Assembly (NCBI GenBank): GCA_028274465.1
Contig: CM051458.1
Location: forward strand, 56,161,253-56,225,252
Source: Plantago ovata
Taxonomy: Eukaryota; Streptophyta; Magnoliopsida; Lamiales; Plantaginaceae
DNA: 64,000 bases
Direction: 5' to 3'
Numbering within the stretch: the first letter of the stretch is position 1; each line of letters opens with the position of its first letter. Shown piece after piece: positions 56,948 to 64,000 of this stretch. The notes beneath the pieces are model-generated. The model was not told where the DNA came from and ran no database searches. It saw nothing but the letters and a program-made list of their open reading frames with translations. Both the position numbers and the translations under genes were made by a program.

Positions 56948-57310
56948 GGTTGAAATTGGTGGTGGAGATGATATTGCAGTGCTTCTAGTTACTCATGATG
57001 CCTACTAGTTCGCCTTAATATTCAAATTTCTTCGTCTGTTCTGTTGTGCTGGTCTAGTTTTGTCCTATCAGGGTTGAAATTAGGGGTGGATATGATATTG
57101 CAATGCTTCTAGTTACTCATGATGCCTACTAGTTGGCCTTAATAGTCAAATTCCTTGTTCTGTTCAGTTGTTTTGGTCTAGTTTTGTCCTATCACGGTTG
57201 AAATTAGGGGTGGATAAGATATTGCAATGCTTCTAGTTACTCATGATGCCTACTAGTTGGCCTTAATATTCAAATTACTTGTTTTGTTAAGTTGTGTTAG
57301 TCTAGTTGGG
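56948..57310. repeat. Three-copy tandem repeat, 124-bp unit, in the FAR1-like leader
   Basis: Units begin GGTTGAAATT at 56948, 57072 and 57196 and contain CTTCTAGTTACTCATGATGC. It lies in the presumed 5' intron of the FAR1-like gene, before the ATG at 57587. Confidence 0.9.
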
Positions 57311-57586
57311 TTCATTTGGATTTTCCAATGGTATTGCAAATGGAGGATAGTCAAGGTGGGGTAGTATTGGTATTCCAGGTTATTCTTATCCTCGATGTCG
57401 AGTACTACTGGTTATGGTTATAGATGCGAAATTGATATCGTAGTTTGGTTATGGTTATAGATGTGCATTGGCTATCGTCGTTTGGTTATGATTACAGTAA
57501 TTTATGTGCACTAGTTATGTAGTAGTTTTATTAGGTATCCATTTTATTGCGAGTACAAACTAAAACATCTTGGGTTTATTGTAGAT

Positions 57587-60432
57587 ATGGAAGCTCCATC
57601 TGCTCCTAGTACTCCTGCTACTCATAAGCACAAGCGTAGAAATAGATATGTCACCCCGAAGAACGGATGGTCATTTCAAGCTTTTGCCTCTAAGGATGAT
57701 GCTCAAATAGTTGATGAAATAACGGGCCATGTTTTTAGTGAAATGATAGAGGCTGAGTCATTTTATTTAACATATGCTAGACAGAGGGGGTTCGATATAA
57801 GAACTCGAGATCATAGACCAGATAAACATTGCATGTGGGTTTGCAACCGTGAGGGAGTCAAAAAGGAAATTGCGCTTCGTCAGCGAATAAGAAGACGAGA
57901 TACAAGGTGTAGATGCAAGGCAATGTTTAAGGTGAGGAAGATTGGAGAAGAAGAATGGGAAGTGACAGACTTCATACCGGACCATAATCATGAGTTGGCC
58001 GGGCATGAAAAGGAGAGGTTCTTAAAATGTAACAGGTATATCGCCGCTGGTGAAAGAGTAATACTGAATTTCATGATTAAAGGTGGGAAAACACCTGGTG
58101 AGTCTATGAATATGTTGGAGCAGCTTTCGGAAAATCAGGAATTACCTTTCCTGAGAAAAGATGCTTATAACCTTCTTCAAAAGGAGAAAAAGGAACGGGA
58201 AAAACATGGAGATTTTAATACCGCATTTCAGGTCCTCTCGTCCTACACAGTGGAGGATGACGCATTTTTTATCGAGCACCGGGTCGACGAACATGGTGAT
58301 GTATCGTCGGTTTTCTGGTGTGATTCGCATTCCAGAGAGGAATACGCAGCCTATGGTGATGTACTGCTCTTGGATTCTACGTACAAGACCAATAAATATC
58401 GATATCCACTTATTATATTTTCAGGTGTAAGTAACGCTGGACGATGTGTGATTTTTGGTGCTGGGCTTCTGCGTAGAGAAACTAAGCAGTCTTACTGCTG
58501 GATTTTGGAAAAGTTCTTAGAAGCAATGAATGGAAAGAAGCCAATTTCCATTCTGACAGATCAAGATATATCCATCTGCCTTGCAGTTAAGGAAGAATTT
58601 GAGGGCGTTGTACACAGACTATGTCTTTGGCACATGGAACAGAACGCGGTAAAAAGGGTGAAGAAGGGTGGTTTTCCGCAAAAGTTTTGCGAATTGGCAG
58701 CTATGAAGTGCAGCATTGCTGAATTCGAGAGGCGCTGGACAGAGTTGGTCAACAATTACAAATTACATGATAACACATGGGTAAAGGACACCTATGAAAA
58801 AGGGAGCAGTGGGCCGAGCCCTATTTTGAAGGTGTTTTCTTTGCAGGACACAGGACAACGGGGCGTGCAGAGGCCGTAAATTCATTTGTAAAGCAGTTCC
58901 TGAAACCAAAATGTTCAGCTACTGACTTTGTAAATTTTTACCAGCTCGTTGTGAAACTTAATAGGAAAAGGAGTATCCTTAAGCAAGTGGCAGAGGAGAT
59001 CAATTGCCAGAGAGGTTTTAAAACAGAGACTGGGCTCCGTGATCTAGAAATTGATGCTGGGACTAAATGCACATCGACCGCATTCAAGTCTATTCTACAG
59101 AATATTAGAGATGAGCAGACACTCGAAAGAACAAACTTTGTTCAACTTAATGGCAACTGTGCAGAATTCTACTTTAGAGAATGTGGTAGCGAGGAGCAGG
59201 AGAACTTGTGGACTGCTACAGTTGATATCGAACACAAGCGGTTTGAATGTGATTGCAAGTTGCATGAATCCGAAGGCCTGCCATGATCACACCTGATTTC
59301 TTGTTTTAAGTATATGGGCCTTAAGAAGTTCCCTGATGGAAGTATAAATAGTCGGTGGTTCATTGAGACATGGAAGAAATTGCGGCTATTGTTTAAACAA
59401 ATGTTTACCCCCAATGATGTTGATGGTGCTGATGCTAAAATGGTGAAAGCAGTGATCAACGTTCAACAACTCTTGGTCGGAGGGAAAGATAATTCCAATA
59501 TGTCCAAAGTTCTGAAGATTTTAGAAGACTGTGCGGAAATATTATCAAGGGGTAGTGCTGAACAGAATGCTCCTGGTAAAAAGAAAACATCCAGACCTCA
59601 TAAGAGGTCTTTCAATGTTGGGGATCCGAAAAAAGTAGTACCCAAAGGCTGCCCACCGAAAACGCCGAAATGTTGTAGTTTCTGCCGGTAAGTATTTAGT
59701 TATTTTTTATCACCAGCAAAAAGTTTATATATCAAACTTTGAACACTTGTGGATTGCTTAGTTTGTTTTGCAATAACAATTCAGCCAGCCGGGACACAAC
59801 ATTAATGCTTGCGAAAAATTCAATCAAGCTGAGGCCGAGGAAGCTGCAGCGAAAGCTGCTAATGAAGAAGAAGAGCACGAATATGATACTGAAGAAGAAC
59901 AACAAGAATATTATACTGAACAAGAAGAGGAAGAGGAAGAAGAAGAAGAAGAAGAAGAAGAAGAAGAAGAACCCAGAAGAAGGCGATGTTGTAGTCACTG
60001 CCAGTAAGTTCTTATTATTGTTTATTACCGATAAAGCATAAAGTTTATATTCCAAACTTTAAACACTTGTGAATTGCTGAATTTGTTTTGCAATAATCTT
60101 TCAGCGCACCAGGACACAACATAAAGTCTTGCGAACAGTTAAAGAAAGCCAAACAGAAAGAGGAAGAAGCACGGAAAAAGCTGCATCGAAAAGAAAAAGA
60201 AGAAGAACATAGATTCCAACTATTAGGGTTATCTAGCTTGGTAAATTACAATGGCAAGATAATGTTGTACTGCTCTTCGATTTATATATTGCTGGAAGAT
60301 ACTTGGTCATGTACTTATTGGTGTGATTCTCTTATCGAACACAATTTTCTCACTATTGCTTTGCCTTCAAGGTTCCTTTTAATTTCATGTAATTCAGGTT
60401 TACTGTCTTTAATGTGTTTTTTTTTTGAATAA
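57587..60432 (+). pseudogene. FAR1/FHY3 (FRS)-like, MULE-transposase-derived protein
   Basis: Exon 1 (57587-59687) has, in order: a FAR1 zinc-binding domain (C82, C86, C108, C110, H133, H135); an MULE transposase fold with D263 (LLLDSTYK), D325 (ILTDQDIS) and the CLWH string at 347-350; and a SWIM finger (CDCKLHE). A one-base loss in an A run near 58798 shifts the frame, and a TGA at 59284-59286 replaces the third SWIM ligand. Exons 59785-60003 and 60105-60432 complete two CCHC knuckles (CSFCRQPGHNINAC and CSHC-APGHNIKSC) split by similar introns, with a poly-Glu run between. In plants such proteins are light-signalling transcription factors or transposases. This copy cannot make a full protein. 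The 3' end is uncertain. Confidence 0.85.
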
Positions 60433-60673
60433 GCCGAACGTATATTAAATGAAAGAAAGTAAAGTACAAGAGTCATGAAAAACAATTGTCTATAATGTGT
60501 TTTGATTAGGAAGAAACCTGCAAAAAAAATACTGAAAATGATAGTTGATACATTGATAGACTGAAAATGATAAACACATAGTAGAAGCCTAAACCCAATT
60601 ATTCCTCCAACACAGTGGCCCTCCGTCTCTGTGATCAAATCTGAATACTGTATACGAATTTAAAAAACAACAC
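60433..60673. other. Short spacer between convergent genes
   Basis: About 240 bp, AT-rich. It would hold the 3' ends of both convergent transcripts. No separate feature is seen. Confidence 0.5.
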
Positions 60674-62121
60674 TTAAATTAATTCTATCTTCACCCGTGC
60701 ATATGGTTTTAATCCGGCGGAACGTGCTTCGATGTGCTTTTTAATGATGGCACGAAATTCATCATCACTTCCAACCTCCACATAGTTATCCTCCCCTAAT
60801 GGTTTCATAAACAACACCGGCACGTAATCGAACATCTCCCATTCAAGATAATTCTTAATGTTCATCATTAGGCTATATGCAGACATACCATCAGTATCGA
60901 AATCCAAAGCAATACTCATGTTGCCTTTTTCAACCAAGAACATTAACCTACAGTTAAGATCAAAATGCTTCGACGTTAGCATGATATTGTTACTGACATT
61001 ACTTATACTTACAAAATAAGAAGGTGCACACCTTTTATCAGTATTAGTCACTTTGCTTTCCGTGCCAGGCCGTCCTCCTGAAGAAGCTCAGATATGGATG
61101 ACTGCAAAGCAGATTCTACCGCTTCTCCAATCATTTCTGGCATACGCTCTATTAGTATCGAGATCTCATTTATCAGGTTAGTAATCCGGGCCGCCTGCCT
61201 GTCACTCAGAAAACTGGTTCCTTGCTGTAAGTGTGGATATATCAGTGTTGCAATCCTCTGGAAAGTTACATGTGCTTCCTCGAGTCGACAACCTAATTCG
61301 GATGGAAGAGGGTTGTCTGCTCTGTGAGTATTAGAGATCGAGAGATCCATGACAGGTTCAGAGGTCTGAGTTCCGTGATTCCCTTTGCCATGGTTGGTCT
61401 CACCAATGGTAGAGGCGTTGTCCTCAGCGTCCATAAAGTCTGTGTATGTTTTTGGTGAGCTTGAATGTGGTTCAGAGTTGTAAGTTTCAGCATTCCCTAT
61501 GCCAGAATTGATCTTACCAATGGAAGTGTCCTCATCCTCCACACAATCTATTGGTGAGTTCCTAGTTGTTTGCAACGGTTGTTTCATACTGTGGCCTTCA
61601 TGATATTCTAACAAGTGAGGTACCATGTTTGGTACCTGGAGCTCATCAGGGTAACTGTTGTATGAGTATGAATACGTGTGGGCGCTATTGGATCCTAACG
61701 TGACATCGTCTTTAAGAGGTGACCCGCATAACTTAGCAGATGGCTTTTTATGACCTTTAGACGTTTTAGCAGGTGGCAGAAAAGCCAGTTCACTAGATGC
61801 TAGAAGTCGAGTATGAGATGGTTGAACTCGACATCGCATTGGCTTCGGATATATATTTCCATTAGTTCCCTGATTCCACTCAATTAGCTCTGTTGGCTCT
61901 GGCTGATCTTCAAGTGGATTCACACCTTCAAGTGGTTGATCTTCAAATTGATTCACACAGATGAGTGAATTCTCACATTCAAGTGGTTGTTCTTCAAGTG
62001 AATTTGGGCATACAAGAGCCCGATCAGAATTTTGATGACCATGTACATTCTTTTCTTCATTTGATAATGACCTGTTTCTGCGCTGCATTATTTTACCTAA
62101 GGAAACATTACAAGTTATCAA
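60674..62121 (-). CDS. Unknown protein gene, convergent to the FAR1-like gene
   Basis: An uninterrupted 357-codon frame (61048-62121); the better start is the ATG at 62088 (MQRRNRSLSNEEK), after a likely 5'-UTR intron. The N-terminal region has two sets of imperfect internal repeats (EEQPLECENSL/EDQPLEGVNPL and SIGKINSGIGN/TIGETNHGKGN). The last 75 residues are a helical block (ITNLINEISILIERMPEMIGEA). It ends at a TGA. A second open stretch (60674-61051) follows, ending in PYARVKIELI, with a possible globular domain that may be joined by splicing. No family is recognised. Partnership with the FAR1-like gene as a two-gene MULE is conceivable but no flanking inverted repeats were found. Confidence 0.5.
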
Positions 62122-62895
62122 CTAACACATCTGCCGTTTCAAATAAAGAAAAAAAAATCAACTAACACATCTGCATTAAACTGGTAAGCAATTTAATAAG
62201 TTTCTAAATAGTTACATAATGCCATGCTGCATATAGAGTCACAATATATTAAAGATGGCCTCAGTGATTCCCCAAATAATTAGAGAAATCAAAATGACAA
62301 GAACATCGTGACATAGGATGCTGCAATCCAAAAGCACATAGTAACACTGACGATGAACCGATCCAAATATGAAAAAAGACATAAATCAGTCTCGTGGATC
62401 AAATTAAAACATCACAAAAAAAAAATCTCATATTTTGGTAACAATCAACTCGAACGATGAAGGAATATTGAGAAATTGAGAAACCTAATTACTAATGATC
62501 TATAGGATAAAGTTGCATCTCTGAGTATTAGTATGGAGGGGAAAATTCTGTCACGTTCATAATCCAATCAACATCGGCAATTATAGGGAAACCTATATAA
62601 TACCAGAAAGGAACAAGTAATACCTGCTAAATCTGAATTTTTGGAATGAACGATGCGCGCGGCAACCTCCAAGGCTCGAATCGAAGGATGAAAATGAGCT
62701 CACAGATATGAAAGAACGTCTTTACCGAGATTTGAATCTCTGAAACCTAAAAAAAAAAACAAGTTGAGAGCAAAGACTACACTGCTTTGACGGTTGAACA
62801 CATAATCAATGGACAAATCTCCACTCTAAATGAGAGCGGACTCCCAAATTTTAAATTACAACTGAAACCTTAACGAGGGAATGTAAAAATCGATG
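62122..62895. other. Upstream region of the minus-strand unknown gene
   Basis: A donor-like junction on the minus strand (TTTAGCAGGTATTACTTG, about 62635) suggests a leader exon around 62636-62760. No other gene is seen. Confidence 0.4.
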
Positions 62896-63017
62896 ACAGT
62901 ATTATATATTATAGATATAGATATAATATATATATATATATGATATATATATAGATATAATATATATATTAATATATATATAGGATCTATATATAAAATA
63001 TATATATATAATACGCT
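62896..63017. repeat. AT microsatellite
   Basis: Long runs of ATATAT with interspersed GATATAG. Confidence 0.95.
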
Positions 63018-64000
63018 GATTTTGGTTTTAGCTATAATTAACCTCAGTCCAATTCAAACTTATTATTATTTTTTAGTGTAAATTTAAACGGGATAAAATT
63101 TAATAAATTGATTGTTTTCGGTGTTGGTTAATTTAATAATAATGAGCCAGCATCAAGAAGTCAATAAGTATAACTCACTTAGGGTTAGGGATTTACTTAA
63201 TACGGGTAAGGGGTTTAGGGTTTGGTTGGGGTTCATGATCATCTGGCACTCAATTGAGTGATGCATCGCGGGTTTCATTAGCGGTCATGAAATCATAACC
63301 ATCTATTCTAAATCAAAGTTTATACGATTCTGAAGGTGTTTTTTTAGGTGTAACATACTATATTTTGTGGCTTAAGGAAGTAGTAATGATTGGTTAATTA
63401 GGGTGCATGAAATCGGGTTTTACATGGTTATAAATGACCAGATCTAAAAATTCTAATTAATCGCGCATTCAATATGATAAAACACTCACGTATGCACCCT
63501 ATAAAATAATTCCAATGGTCGTTGAGTTTGGGGTTTAGGGTTTAGGGATGGGTGTCAAGGGGCAAATAGTTCCAAAGCAACATATATATCCAACTTAGGT
63601 TGCCTCGATCAACAAGTCCATAATCAATTATATAGGTCGGGTTTAAATTTCTAATCTTATTTCTTCGATTAAAGTAACATATGTCCACTGTGGGTCTGGA
63701 TAAACGTTTAGCGGTTTAAAACCACATGATGCTCATCAATTCATCATCCACCCCTATCACATGTGACATTTGGTCCAGTTTACTTGGAATAGAACCATTG
63801 TATTTTGGTCCATGCTGATTTTTAATTACAAAAATTCTGGATAAATAAATAAATAAAAACAATATACAATACTCTCCATGAAAAGTCTTTTCCCCACACA
63901 AAAAAAAAAAAACAAATAAACCGAAAATTAAAAAATTGAACAAAAGCCCTTTACAACATTATTATCTCCATTGTATGGTGATGGGCCCTGAATGAGATGA
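63018..64000. other. AT-rich intergenic DNA, no gene seen
   Basis: There are no convincing ORFs. Short telomere-like strings (GGTTTAGGGTTTAGGG near 63530, GGGTTTAGGGTTTGG near 63210, TTAGGGTTAGGG near 63180) are present as isolated motifs. Confidence 0.6.

Noticed and set aside
63180..63545. Interstitial telomere repeat
   Set aside because: Only two or three TTTAGGG-like units per site; such short motifs are common in plant promoters and introns.
63716..63943. 75-codon minus-strand ORF near the window end
   Set aside because: Hydrophobic low-complexity reading with no start context, splice sites or recognisable motif.

Overview
The window is nuclear DNA of a flowering plant, most likely a eudicot; the species cannot be named from sequence alone. 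The evidence is AT-rich intron-containing genes, Ty1/copia (including Sirevirus-type) and Ty3/gypsy (Tat-like and Tekay-like chromovirus) LTR retrotransposons, a TRIM, CACTA and Mutator-like DNA transposons, and FAR1/FHY3-type and RPA1-type plant genes. No rRNA, CRISPR array or bacterial-style operon is present. One run of N (33500-33599) is an assembly gap.

Layout. 1-1430: a Tat-like gypsy polyprotein fragment cut by a copia LTR fragment. 1661-2792: a two-copy tandem repeat. 4615-9058: a Mutator-like element (MULE A) with a 9-bp target-site duplication (TSD), mostly filled by arrays of a short motif. 9324-43915: a nested block that can be fully unpicked by TSDs. The outermost unit is a short, coding-poor Tat-like gypsy (TSD ATGCT). 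It holds a copia element (10455-33474, TSD CCCCG), a Sirevirus-type copia (33500-41390, TSD AGAGG) and a TRIM (43350-43902, TSD TATCA). The first copia in turn holds a Tekay-like gypsy (15557-26280, TSD ATACG) and a CACTA element (28627-32463, TSD ATG) that carries an intact five-exon Transposase_24-type gene.

44066-64000 is more gene-like but also decayed. It contains repeated tRNA-like modules with pol III box motifs, a possible two-exon small gene (45992-46522), an RPA1-like gene (48857-52255) with a broken exon and a 5'-truncated LINE in its last intron, and one end of a second MULE of the same family as MULE A (from 52809). That end precedes a multi-exon gene that looks like the N-terminal part of a transposon-borne Ulp1-type protein. 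Next come a FAR1/FRS-like gene (57587-60432) with one frameshift, one stop in the SWIM finger and a duplicated CCHC-knuckle exon, and a convergent gene of unknown function (60674-62121, minus strand).

Few genes here look able to work as they stand. The CACTA Transposase_24-type gene reads cleanly through all its splice sites, and the unknown minus-strand gene has an uninterrupted 357-codon frame. The retrotransposon polyproteins, RPA-like gene, Ulp1-like gene and FAR1-like gene all carry stops or frameshifts. The main value of the window is the datable insertion order and several modules (extra retroelement ORF, motif arrays, tRNA-like repeats, duplicated zinc knuckle) that ordinary annotation would miss.
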